From Mycolicibacterium bacteremicum (GTDB lineage Bacteria; Actinomycetota; Actinomycetes; Mycobacteriales; Mycobacteriaceae), in the NCBI RefSeq assembly GCF_002086115.1, contig NZ_MVHJ01000023.1, positions 18,165-82,164 on the forward strand: DNA of 64,000 bases, in the 5' to 3' direction. The notes below the pieces were generated by a model. It worked only from the letters and a program-made list of their open reading frames with translations. It made no database searches and had not been told where the DNA came from. The translations under genes and the position numbers were made by a program. Below, in pieces: positions 42,705 through 51,227 of the stretch (positions are counted from its first letter, which is position 1; every line of letters starts with the position of its first letter).

Positions 42705-43006
42705 GGGTCGGGACGAACACGCAAACCGTGGCGCTTCTTGCAACCACGCCTGATGCGGGTTATTCTCGCTTTCGTCCAGCAATCGCAGCGTTTCTACCTG
42801 CGCCGACACTAGGACGACACCCAATCTTCTCGTGTTTCACTCGTGGCCCCTCGGTCTGCCGCGCGGCGGCCGACCCTGGCGATCACCGTCGCGCACGTGA
42901 CGGTGGCGTCGCGAAAGACCACGCGCCCGGCCGCTTGGCTGGGTGCAGATGACCTTCGGGTATCCCCTCGCATCAACGCCATATGCGAGGGAAAGAAAGG
43001 AAATCC
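42705..43006 (+). promoter_or_regulatory. rho promoter and long leader
   Basis: TTGCAA (42738-42743), a 17-base spacer and TATTCT (42761-42766) form a good SigA promoter, giving a leader of about 235 bases before the rho GTG. No gene is seen in it. A long leader is consistent with Rho-dependent autoregulation as known for rho in other bacteria. Confidence 0.65.
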
Positions 43007-45001
43007 GTGACTGATACGGACCTCATCACGGCAGCCGACAGTGGCAGTGCGCCCGCGGAAGCCATGACTTCAACCAGTGCCGCGCCGAGCGCAGGCGCCG
43101 GCCGTGGCCGCTCCGGCTCGCTGACGTCGATGCTGCTCCCTGACCTGCGGGCGCTGGCCAGCGAAGTAGGTGTCAAGGGCACCTCCGGCATGCGTAAGAG
43201 CGATCTGATCGCGGCCATCAGGGAGCATCGCGGCGAATCCGCCGGCGCCAAGTCCGCACCCGCGGAGAAGGCGGAGAAGGCGCCGAAGTCCGCTCCGGTG
43301 GAGCAGCCGACGCTCGATTCGACCCCTGAGCAGTCCGCGCAGGCGGAAACCGGCCAGGGCGGCGACGCGCCGCAGCAGAGCCCGCAGCGTCGTGAGCGCC
43401 GCAGCGCCGGCCGTCAATCCGGTGCGCCGGACAACCGGCAGGACAGTGACACCGCCCAGTCCGGGGACGCCAACGACAACACGGGCAAGGGCGGCGACAC
43501 CGACACGACCAAGTCCGGTGGTGCCCAGCAGGGCGACCGCAACGAGAACGCGAATCGCGACAACACGAGCCGCAACGACAACTCGGACCGCAACGAGAAC
43601 TCGAACCGGAACGACAGGGCCGACCAGCAGGACGGTAACCAGAACCGCAACGCCAACAACAGCGGCGGCGGTAACCAGAACAGCGCCAACAACCAGAACA
43701 ACAACGACGATGACGAGGGTCGCGGCGGCCGTCGTGGACGTCGGTTCCGGGACCGTCGACGGCGCGGCGAGCGCTCCGGCGGCGGTGACGGCGGCGGCCA
43801 GGGCGGTGGCGGGGGAGACCGCGACACCGAACTGCGCGAAGACGATGTCGTCCAGCCCGTGGCGGGCATTCTCGATGTGCTCGACAACTACGCCTTCGTC
43901 CGGACATCCGGCTACCTCGCCGGCCCGAACGACGTCTACGTCTCGATGAACATGGTCCGCAAGAACGGCCTGCGCCGCGGTGACGCCGTCACCGGTGCGG
44001 TGCGGGTGGCCCGCGAAGGCGAGAGCAGCGGCGGCAACAACCCGCGGCAGAAGTTCAACCCGCTGGTGCGCTTGGACACCGTCAACGGCGGTCCGGTCGA
44101 GAACGCCAAGAACCGACCGGATTTCACCAAGCTGACCCCGCTGTACCCGAACCAGCGGCTGCGTCTGGAGACCACCCCCGATCGGCTGACCACCCGCGTG
44201 ATCGACCTGATCATGCCGATCGGCAAGGGCCAGCGCGCCCTGATCGTGTCCCCGCCCAAGGCCGGTAAGACGACGATCATGCAGGACATCGCCAACGCGA
44301 TCACCCGCAACAACCCGGAATGCCACCTCATGGTCGTGCTCGTCGACGAGCGTCCCGAAGAGGTCACCGATATGCAGCGCTCGGTCAAGGGCGAGGTCAT
44401 CGCCTCGACCTTCGACCGGCCGCCGTCAGATCACACCCAGGCCGCCGAACTGGCCATCGAGCGCGCCAAGCGCCTGGTGGAACAGGGCAAGGACGTCGTG
44501 GTGCTGCTCGACTCGATCACCCGGCTGGGTCGCGCGTACAACAACGCCTCGCCCGCCTCGGGTCGCATCCTGTCCGGTGGTGTGGACTCGACCGCGCTGT
44601 ACCCGCCCAAGCGGTTCCTCGGCGCGGCGCGCAACATCGAGCACGGCGGGTCGCTGACCATCATCGCCACCGCGATGGTCGAGACCGGCTCCACCGGTGA
44701 CACCGTCATCTTCGAGGAGTTCAAGGGCACCGGTAACGCCGAGCTCAAGCTGGACCGCAAGATCGCCGAGCGGCGCGTCTTCCCGGCCGTCGACGTCAAC
44801 CCGTCGGGCACCCGCAAGGACGAGCTGCTGCTCGGTGCCGACGAGTTCGCGATCGTGCACAAGCTGCGCCGGGTGCTGTCCGGGCTGGACAGCCACCAGG
44901 CCATCGACCTGCTGATGAGCCAACTGCGTAAGACCAAGACCAACTACGAGTTCCTGGTCCAGGTGTCCAAGACGACCCCGGGTGGCATGGACAACGACTG
45001 A
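43007..45001 (+). CDS. rho: Transcription termination factor Rho
   Basis: GTG 43007 (AAAGGA six bases upstream) gives 664 residues. A Rho_N SAP-like segment (about 40-80: LPDLRALASEVGVKGTSGM) is followed by a polar insertion (about 85-280, first Ala/Lys/Glu, then Asn/Arg/Asp, then Arg/Gly), an S1-like RNA-binding domain (VAGILDVLDNYAFVRTSGY) and the ATPase with Walker A PPKAGKTT, Walker B VVVLLDSITRLGRAYN and Q-loop VSGGVDS-like SGGVDSTALYPPKRF. It is the hexameric RNA helicase ending untranslated transcripts. The insertion exceeds that of E. coli Rho (419 residues in total). Confidence 0.96.
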   Translation: MTDTDLITAADSGSAPAEAMTSTSAAPSAGAGRGRSGSLTSMLLPDLRALASEVGVKGTSGMRKSDLIAAIREHRGESAGAKSAPAEKAEKAPKSAPVEQPTLDSTPEQSAQAETGQGGDAPQQSPQRRERRSAGRQSGAPDNRQDSDTAQSGDANDNTGKGGDTDTTKSGGAQQGDRNENANRDNTSRNDNSDRNENSNRNDRADQQDGNQNRNANNSGGGNQNSANNQNNNDDDEGRGGRRGRRFRDRRRRGERSGGGDGGGQGGGGGDRDTELREDDVVQPVAGILDVLDNYAFVRTSGYLAGPNDVYVSMNMVRKNGLRRGDAVTGAVRVAREGESSGGNNPRQKFNPLVRLDTVNGGPVENAKNRPDFTKLTPLYPNQRLRLETTPDRLTTRVIDLIMPIGKGQRALIVSPPKAGKTTIMQDIANAITRNNPECHLMVVLVDERPEEVTDMQRSVKGEVIASTFDRPPSDHTQAAELAIERAKRLVEQGKDVVVLLDSITRLGRAYNNASPASGRILSGGVDSTALYPPKRFLGAARNIEHGGSLTIIATAMVETGSTGDTVIFEEFKGTGNAELKLDRKIAERRVFPAVDVNPSGTRKDELLLGADEFAIVHKLRRVLSGLDSHQAIDLLMSQLRKTKTNYEFLVQVSKTTPGGMDND

Positions 45002-45032
45002 TCCCGGTTTCGCTGCGCGAGCAGTCGCAAAG

Positions 45033-45066
45033 CTGCCCTCTATCCATCGATAGGGGGCAGTTTTGC
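45033..45066 (+). terminator. Intrinsic terminator after rho
   Basis: CTGCCCTCTATC (45033-45044), loop CATC and GATAGGGGGCAG (45049-45060) form a 12-bp stem with one mismatch, followed directly by TTTTGCG. It begins 32 bases past the rho stop. Confidence 0.8.
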
Positions 45067-45142
45067 GTCTGCTGGTGGGCGCGAGGCGCCCCGGCTCCCA
45101 GGTCGCCTCACCCCACTAGTCAAAGTTGAGTACCGTGGTGGC

Positions 45143-45853
45143 GTGCCCGCGACCACCGTTCCGCTGCTGCCGTGCGCCACGCCGGCGCAGACCATCGAGT
45201 TCTACCGAGCGCTGGGCTTCGACGTCAGCGATCAACAGACCAAGCCCTACCTGTATCTGGCGTTCGCCTTCGACGGCATCGAACTGCACTTCAAAGAGGC
45301 GGCGCCCAGCCTCGCGATCGGCGACGAGCTGACCGGCGGATGCCTGTTGTTCGTCGACGACGTGGCCGGCTGTCACGCAGTGTTCAGTGCTCGCCTCCGG
45401 CAGCACTACGGGCGCATTCCGTTCCGAGGCCTGCCCCGCATCGAACGGTTGCGGCCCGGGCAGAGCCGCTTCCAGATCCTCGACCCGTCCGGAAACTGCC
45501 TTGTGTTCATCAGCCGCGGCGAGGGCGATATCGAGTACGGCGGATCACGCGAGCTGTCCGGACTGGCCAAGGCGCACGACAACGTGCGCATCTTCCGGGA
45601 CTTCAAGAACGACGACGCGTTGGCCGCCCGCGCGTTGGACACCGCGCTGCGCCGCCACCGCGACGATGCGCCGCGGGTCGATCTGGCCCGCGCACTGGCC
45701 GACCGCGTCGAGCTCGCGGTCGCGCTGGCCGACCCCGACGCCGAACAGACGGCCGCCGCAGAGCTGGCGGCCCTCGACCTGACCGACACCGAGCGGAGCG
45801 CCATCGCCGACGAACTCACCGCCATCACCGAACTCCGGCAGTGGCTGGCGTAA
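45143..45853 (+). CDS. VOC (glyoxalase/bleomycin-resistance fold) family protein
   Basis: The 236-residue protein has an N-terminal VOC domain (about 1-125: LLPCATPAQTIEFYRALGF, LYLAFAFDGIELHF, FQILDPSGNCLVFI) and a C-terminal helical extension of about 90 residues rich in Ala, Arg and Asp. Metal and substrate are unknown. Its last codons overlap the PadR gene start by 13 bases, so the regulator likely follows it on one mRNA. Confidence 0.85.
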   Translation: MPATTVPLLPCATPAQTIEFYRALGFDVSDQQTKPYLYLAFAFDGIELHFKEAAPSLAIGDELTGGCLLFVDDVAGCHAVFSARLRQHYGRIPFRGLPRIERLRPGQSRFQILDPSGNCLVFISRGEGDIEYGGSRELSGLAKAHDNVRIFRDFKNDDALAARALDTALRRHRDDAPRVDLARALADRVELAVALADPDAEQTAAAELAALDLTDTERSAIADELTAITELRQWLA

Positions 45854-46410
45854 CCGCTCCGACGGTCCGGCTGCTGGTGCTCGGCGTCGTGCGCTCCCGA
45901 GGCGAGCTGCACGGCTACGCGATTCACAAGGAGTTGACGTCCTGGCGGGTCGACACCTGGACCGCCGTCAAGCCACCGTCGATCTACCACGCGGTCAAAC
46001 AGCTTGCCCGCGAGGGATTCCTGTGCGCCGCACAACCCGAAGGCAGCCCGCGCGGGCCCAGCCGGGTGAGTTATGCCGTCACGCCGGCGGGGCAGCGGGA
46101 GTTCCTTTCGCTCCTGCAGCAGGCGCTGGTGAGTCCCGATATCGAGGAACTCGGTGCGGGCATCGCGTTCATGCGCTGCCTGCCGCGCGCCCGCGTCGCC
46201 GAGCTGCTGCGCACCCAACTCGGCACCACCCGCGATATCGAAACTCAGCTCCAACAGATGAAACCGCAGTGGCCCGATACCGGCGAGGCTCCCCACGCCG
46301 GGCATCTATTGGACCTGTGGAGCGGGTCCTTCGCCGCGCACGCGGTCTGGACGGCGGGCATGCTGGACAGGATCGCGGCGGGAGAGTTCACCTTCGCCGA
46401 CGAAGCGTGA
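45841..46410 (+). CDS. PadR-family transcriptional regulator
   Basis: GTG 45841 lies inside the end of the VOC gene; 189 residues. The PadR winged helix is at the N-terminus (VRLLVLGVVRSRGELHGYAI, PSIYHAVKQLAREGFL), with a C-terminal helical Vir/AphA-like domain. PadR proteins repress stress or efflux genes; the coupled VOC gene is the simplest target. Its stop is within the left arm of a perfect hairpin. Confidence 0.88.
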   Translation: MAGVTAPTVRLLVLGVVRSRGELHGYAIHKELTSWRVDTWTAVKPPSIYHAVKQLAREGFLCAAQPEGSPRGPSRVSYAVTPAGQREFLSLLQQALVSPDIEELGAGIAFMRCLPRARVAELLRTQLGTTRDIETQLQQMKPQWPDTGEAPHAGHLLDLWSGSFAAHAVWTAGMLDRIAAGEFTFADEA

Positions 46411-46457
46411 TTTCGGTGAGGATACGTGCGCGCACCGCACGTATCCTCACCGAAATC
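46409..46457. terminator. Perfect 22-bp hairpin between convergent regulators
   Basis: Arms 46409-46430 and 46436-46457 are exact inverted repeats (core GATTTCGGTGAGGATACG) with a 5-base loop. It sits between the PadR and TetR stops, includes the last two bases of the PadR TGA, and could end transcription in both directions. No T-tract is present. Confidence 0.75.
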
Positions 46458-46465
46458 GCAGGTAT

Positions 46466-47065
46466 TCAGACGTTCGGGTCGGCTTTCAGCGCCGGGATCA
46501 CGTAGCGGCGCACGTGCACGAGCAGCTGCGCCGGGTCGCTCGGGTCCAGCGTGTCACCCGGCACGGTCGCCAGCGAGATCACCACGCGCGCAACCCATTC
46601 CGAGGCCTCGGCGATGACGACGTCCGCATGGATCTCGCCGGCATCGCGGGCGGCGATCAGATAGCGCGACCAGAAGCCCGCCAGGTCCGGCACCAGTCCC
46701 TGGACGCCGGCGCCCGCACATGCCGCGAACTCCTCGGGCTCGTCGAGACGCAGCTTCATCAGCAGCGCGCCCGGGTCGTCGTAGGCGGTCCGCCCGTGCC
46801 GGATGCCTGCCACGATCTGCTGATCGAGGCCGTGCACCTGCTCGAGCACGGCGTGGGCCTGCGACCAGTACACCTCGTTGAGGCGCACGATGGCCGCGCC
46901 CAGCAGGGTCACCTTGTCCGGGAAGTGCCGGTACAACCAGCCGCGTGAGACCCCGGCGGTCTCGGCGACCTCGGACACCGTGGTGGCCCGGATGCCCTTG
47001 GCGTGCAGGCAGACCTCCGCCGCGTCGATCAGGCGGTCGCGGACGGTGGCCGTGGCGGTCGGCAA
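46466..47065 (-). CDS. TetR-family regulator
   Basis: A TTG at 47065 preceded by GAGGAG seven bases upstream is the best start (199 residues); the open frame to a GTG at 47101 is less likely. HTH: RDRLIDAAEVCL, TVSEVAETAGVSRGWLYRHF. The C-terminal domain is about 130 residues. It is divergent from the fadD17-like gene and may regulate it. Confidence 0.88.
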   Translation of the reverse strand: MPTATATVRDRLIDAAEVCLHAKGIRATTVSEVAETAGVSRGWLYRHFPDKVTLLGAAIVRLNEVYWSQAHAVLEQVHGLDQQIVAGIRHGRTAYDDPGALLMKLRLDEPEEFAACAGAGVQGLVPDLAGFWSRYLIAARDAGEIHADVVIAEASEWVARVVISLATVPGDTLDPSDPAQLLVHVRRYVIPALKADPNV

Positions 47066-47202
47066 GGGTGGTCTCCTCGAACTCGGTCGTGCGATTAGCA
47101 CACGTTGTACTGCATTCTGCCAAGGACCCCATCAGTATCGCGGGGCAGGTGGGCGGTGGTAGACAGTTGGGCAAATCTGTTCACCAACGGAGGTGCCAGC
47201 GC

Positions 47203-48780
47203 ATGGCGGAGACACTGCAGCAACTGCTGCGCAGCCGGGCCGATGACGACGGCATCGCCGTGAAGCACGCCGACACCACCGTCAGCTGGCGCACCCATAT
47301 CCAGGACGCCGCCCGGCAGGCCGCGGCCGTCATCGCCGCCGCCGACCCGCAGCGCCCGCTGCACGTCGCCGTCCTGCTCGGCAACTCGCCGCACATGCTC
47401 ACCGCGCTGGCCGCCGCCGGCCTGGGGGGATACGTCCTGTGCGGTGTCAACACCACCCGTCGCGGGGCCGCGCTGGGCCGCGACATCGCCAGGGTGGACA
47501 CCCAGATCCTGCTCACCGACACCGAGCACCGCAGGCTGCTCGACGATGTCGACCTTCCCGGCGTCACCGTCCACGACGTCACCGACGACCAGTGGCAGAA
47601 GCGATTGGCGGCCGCTCCCGAGCTGCGCCCGCACCGCGAGGTCGCGCCCGAGGACACCTTCATGATGATCTTCACCTCGGGTACCAGCGGCGAGCCCAAG
47701 GCGGTGGAGGTTCCGCACTCGACGGTGCTGTTCGCCGGCAGCGCACTGGTGCAGCGCTACGAACTCGGGCCGGCCGACACCTGCTATCTGGCGATGCCGT
47801 TGTTCCACTCCAACGCCGTCTACGCCGGCTGGAGCGTCGCGATCGGGGCCGGCGCGGCGATGGCCCCGGCGACGTTCTCGGCATCGTCGTTCCTGCCCGA
47901 CATCCGCCGCTACGGCGCCACTTATATGAATTACGTCGGCAAGCCACTGGCCTACATCCTGGCCACCCCCGAACAGCACGACGATGCGGACAACCCGCTG
48001 CGCATCGCCTTCGGCAACGAGGCCGCAGACCGGGATATCGAGGCTTTCGGCCGGCGTTTCGGCTGCACCGTGTGGGACGGCTTCGGCTCCACCGAGACCG
48101 CCGTCATCATCACCCGGCCGGAGAACACCCCGCCCGGATCGATCGGGCAGGGTTTCCCCGGGGTGGCCATCTACGACCCGGACACCGCGCAGGAATGTGC
48201 GGTGGCGCAGTTCGACGCCGACGGCAAACTGATCAATGCCGACGCTGCCACCGGTGAGCTGGTCAACACGACCGGCAGCGGCCTGTTCCGGGGTTACTAC
48301 AACGATCAGGCCGCCACCGACGAGCGGCTGCGTGGCGGCATCTACTGGTCGGGCGACCTGGCCTACCGCGATGCCGACGGCTGGATCTACCTGGCCGGCC
48401 GCACTGCCGACTGGATGCGGGTGGACGGGGAGAACCTGACGACCGCCCCGATCGAGCGGATCCTGCTGCGGCTGCCCGCCATCAACCGGGTCGCGGTGTA
48501 TCCGGTGCCCGACCAGTACGTCGGCGATCAGGTGATGGCCGCGGTGGTGCTGCAGGACGACGCCGAGCTGACCCCGCAGGCGTTCGCCGAGTTCCTCGCC
48601 GCCCAGTCCGACCTCTCAGCGAAGGCCCGTCCGCGCTACGTCTGGATCGCCGAGGACCTGCCCAGCACCGCGACCAACAAGATCCTCAAGCGCGAGCTGG
48701 TCGCGCTCGGGACCGATCCACAGGGGCGTCTCCTCTGGCAACGCGATGGGCAGACCTACGTCCCGGTCGGCCGGGAATAG
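47203..48780 (+). CDS. fadD17: Fatty acyl-CoA/AMP synthetase, FadD17-like
   Basis: ATG 47203 (GGAGGT eight bases upstream) gives 525 residues. The adenylate-forming enzyme has MIFTSGTSGEPKAVEV (P-loop), YANYVG-type block MNYVGKPLAYILATPE, DGFGSTE, YWSGDLAYRDADGW and the hinge DWMRVDGEN; the catalytic lysine is in NKILKRELV. From memory the sequence closely follows M. tuberculosis FadD17. It activates a carboxylic acid to its CoA thioester through an acyl-adenylate; the natural substrate is not fixed. Confidence 0.9.
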   Translation: MAETLQQLLRSRADDDGIAVKHADTTVSWRTHIQDAARQAAAVIAAADPQRPLHVAVLLGNSPHMLTALAAAGLGGYVLCGVNTTRRGAALGRDIARVDTQILLTDTEHRRLLDDVDLPGVTVHDVTDDQWQKRLAAAPELRPHREVAPEDTFMMIFTSGTSGEPKAVEVPHSTVLFAGSALVQRYELGPADTCYLAMPLFHSNAVYAGWSVAIGAGAAMAPATFSASSFLPDIRRYGATYMNYVGKPLAYILATPEQHDDADNPLRIAFGNEAADRDIEAFGRRFGCTVWDGFGSTETAVIITRPENTPPGSIGQGFPGVAIYDPDTAQECAVAQFDADGKLINADAATGELVNTTGSGLFRGYYNDQAATDERLRGGIYWSGDLAYRDADGWIYLAGRTADWMRVDGENLTTAPIERILLRLPAINRVAVYPVPDQYVGDQVMAAVVLQDDAELTPQAFAEFLAAQSDLSAKARPRYVWIAEDLPSTATNKILKRELVALGTDPQGRLLWQRDGQTYVPVGRE

Positions 48781-48822
48781 CGGCCGCTGGTCACGCGTTT
48801 TCGCAACTGGCGGTTGACCTGG

Positions 48823-48828
48823 CATAAT
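48823..48828 (+). promoter_or_regulatory. Candidate -10 of the rpmE operon
   Basis: CATAAT in the gap before rpmE resembles a mycobacterial -10; TTGACC only five bases upstream is too close to be its -35. A leader of about 85 bases would result. Confidence 0.35.
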
Positions 48829-48918
48829 GGACCGTCGACCCTCGGTTCCGGTTCACGCTCGAAAACTCCCAGGTCTGGGCTCGGGCGACCCGGCGGCCAA
48901 CGATTGAAGAGGAAAACC

Positions 48919-49149
48919 ATGAAATCGGGTATCCACCCCAACTACGCCGAGACCACTGTGGTCTGCGGTTGCGGCAACAGCTTCACCACCCGCAGCACCA
49001 AGGACAGCGGCCACATCGTGGTCGAGGTCTGCTCGCAGTGCCACCCGTTCTACACCGGCAAGCAGAAGATCCTCGACAGCGGCGGCCGTGTCGCCCGCTT
49101 CGAGAAGCGCTACGGCAAGCGCAACACGAAGGCTGCGGCCGACAACTAG
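48919..49149 (+). CDS. rpmE: 50S ribosomal protein L31, zinc-ribbon form
   Basis: ATG 48919 after GAGG gives 76 residues. Cysteines in VVCGCGNSF and EVCSQCHPFYTG form the zinc ribbon of the primary (C+) L31, so this is not the Zur-regulated paralogue. It is followed by a hairpin and then prfA. Confidence 0.96.
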   Translation: MKSGIHPNYAETTVVCGCGNSFTTRSTKDSGHIVVEVCSQCHPFYTGKQKILDSGGRVARFEKRYGKRNTKAAADN

Positions 49150-49155
49150 TTGTCC

Positions 49156-49199
49156 GATCGGCGCCCGTTCCTGTCCACGTGTCAGGCCGGGCGCCGATC
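49156..49199 (+). terminator. Hairpin between rpmE and prfA
   Basis: Exact 12-base arms GATCGGCGCCCG (49156-49167) and CGGGCGCCGATC (49188-49199) with a 20-base loop lie between rpmE and prfA. It may be a partial terminator or processing site that lets L31 be made in excess over RF1. Confidence 0.5.
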
Positions 49200-49222
49200 T
49201 GCGTTTGCAGGGAGGTTCGCCG

Positions 49223-50296
49223 GTGACTGACACCGCGCCCATGATCGAGGCGTTGCTCGCCGAGCACACCGACCTCGAGCGCCAACTCGCCGACCCGGCG
49301 CTGCATGCCGACGCCGGCGCCGCGCGCAAGGTCGGCCGCCGCTTCGCGCAGGTATCGCCGATCGTCTCCACCTATCGCAAGCTGGAATCCGCCCGGGGGG
49401 ATCTGGAAGTCGCCCGCGAACTGGCCGCCGAGGACGAGGCGTTCGCCGCCGAGGTGCCCGAGCTGGAGAAGACGGTCGCCGATCTCGATGCGAAGCTGAC
49501 CGATCTGCTGGCCCCGCGCGACCCGCATGACGCCGACGATGTGGTGCTGGAGGTCAAATCCGGTGAGGGCGGCGAGGAATCGGCGCTGTTCGCCGCCGAC
49601 CTGGCCCGGATGTACATCCGCTACGCCGAGCGGCACGGCTGGACGGTCACCGTGCTCGACGAGACCTGGTCGGATCTGGGCGGCTACAAGGACGCCACCA
49701 TCACCATCGCCGGCAAGGGCGACTCGGCCGACGGCGTCTGGTCGCGGATGAAGTTCGAAGGCGGCGTGCACCGCGTGCAGCGGGTGCCGGTCACCGAGTC
49801 ACAGGGTCGGGTGCACACCTCGGCCGCCGGCGTGCTGGTCTATCCCGAGCCCGAGGATGTCGAGGAAGTCCAGATCGACGAGTCCGATCTGCGTATCGAC
49901 GTGTACCGCAGCTCCGGCAAGGGCGGCCAGGGCGTCAACACCACCGACTCCGCGGTGCGCATCACCCATCTGCCCACCGGCATCGTCGTCACCTGTCAGA
50001 ACGAGCGCAGCCAGCTGCAGAACAAGGCCCGCGCCATGGTGGTGCTCGCCGCGCGTCTGCAGGCACTGGCCGAGGAGCAGGCCTCCGCGGATGCGTCCGC
50101 GGACCGGGCCAGCCAGATCCGCACCGTCGACCGCAGCGAGCGGATCCGCACCTACAACTTCCCCGAGAACCGCATCGCCGATCACCGCATCAACTTCAAG
50201 TCGCACAACCTCGACCAGGTGCTCGACGGTGATATGGATGCCCTGCTCGACGCGCTGGCCTCCGCCGACAAGCAGGCCCGGCTGCAACAGGCGTGA
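49223..50296 (+). CDS. prfA: Peptide chain release factor 1
   Basis: GTG 49223 with GGAGG at 49211 gives 357 residues. The GGQ motif is in RSSGKGGQGVNTTDSAVRI and the codon-recognition region contains a PVTESQGRVHTSAA block. It releases peptides at UAA and UAG. The next gene encodes the methyltransferase that modifies its GGQ glutamine. Confidence 0.96.
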   Translation: MTDTAPMIEALLAEHTDLERQLADPALHADAGAARKVGRRFAQVSPIVSTYRKLESARGDLEVARELAAEDEAFAAEVPELEKTVADLDAKLTDLLAPRDPHDADDVVLEVKSGEGGEESALFAADLARMYIRYAERHGWTVTVLDETWSDLGGYKDATITIAGKGDSADGVWSRMKFEGGVHRVQRVPVTESQGRVHTSAAGVLVYPEPEDVEEVQIDESDLRIDVYRSSGKGGQGVNTTDSAVRITHLPTGIVVTCQNERSQLQNKARAMVVLAARLQALAEEQASADASADRASQIRTVDRSERIRTYNFPENRIADHRINFKSHNLDQVLDGDMDALLDALASADKQARLQQA

Positions 50297-50324
50297 TCCG
50301 GGTTTGCGCGCGAACCGGCAACGG

Positions 50325-51158
50325 ATGAACGGGCTGCGGCAGGCGATCGCCGACGGCGCCGCCGCGCTGGCGGCCGCCGGGATCGACTCGGCCCGTGCCG
50401 ACGCCGAGCAACTGGCTGCCCATGTCGCCGGGGTGGACCGCGGCCGGCTCGCCTTCGTCGAACCCGGACCGGATTTCCCGGAGCGCTACGGGCTGCTGAT
50501 CGGACAGCGGGTGCTGCGCGTGCCATTGCAGCACCTGCTCGGCACGGCGGCCTTCGGCCCGGTCGCTCTCGCGGTCGGTCCCGGGGTGTTCATCCCGAGG
50601 CCGGAAACCGAGGCCCTGCTGGAATGGGCCCACGGCGTGACGGTCCCGCGCGACGGCGTCATCGTCGATCTGTGCACCGGGTCGGGCGCGTTGGCGCTGG
50701 CCCTGACCGTCCACTTTCCCGGTACCCGCGTCATCGCGGTGGAGCGCTCGCCGGATGCGCTGCGCTATGCCAGGGCCAACACCGCCGGATCGGTGGTCGA
50801 ACTGCTGCATGCCGACGTCACGCGGCCCGATCTGCTCACCGAACTCGACGGCACGGTGGACCTGATCGTGGCCAACCCGCCCTACATCCCCGACGGCGCC
50901 GAACTGGAACCCGAAGTGGCCGAACATGATCCGCCCCAGGCTTTGTTCGGCGGACCGGACGGCCTGGAGGTCATCCGCCCGATCGTCGACATGGCGGCCC
51001 GGCTGCTGCGCCCGGGCGGTCAGATCGGTGTCGAGCATGACGACACCACGTCGCAGGCCACCACTGCGCTCTTTGCCGGACACGGCGCATTCGACGGCGT
51101 CACGGCGCGCCGTGACCTGACCGGCCGTCCCCGTTTCGTCACCGCGGTGAGAAGCTGA
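50325..51158 (+). CDS. prmC: Release factor glutamine methyltransferase
   Basis: The 277-residue enzyme has an N-terminal helical domain, PRPETEALLEWA, the SAM motif IVDLCTGSGALALAL and the catalytic NPPY in VANPPYIPDGAEL. It methylates the GGQ glutamine of RF1/RF2; gene order prfA-prmC (hemK) is standard. Confidence 0.95.
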   Translation: MNGLRQAIADGAAALAAAGIDSARADAEQLAAHVAGVDRGRLAFVEPGPDFPERYGLLIGQRVLRVPLQHLLGTAAFGPVALAVGPGVFIPRPETEALLEWAHGVTVPRDGVIVDLCTGSGALALALTVHFPGTRVIAVERSPDALRYARANTAGSVVELLHADVTRPDLLTELDGTVDLIVANPPYIPDGAELEPEVAEHDPPQALFGGPDGLEVIRPIVDMAARLLRPGGQIGVEHDDTTSQATTALFAGHGAFDGVTARRDLTGRPRFVTAVRS

Positions 51159-51227
51159 ATACATGAGCGACGCCTGCGAGCGAATCATGTGCCGGTCATG
51201 CGTCCGCCGAGCTTGCGAGGCGGCCGC

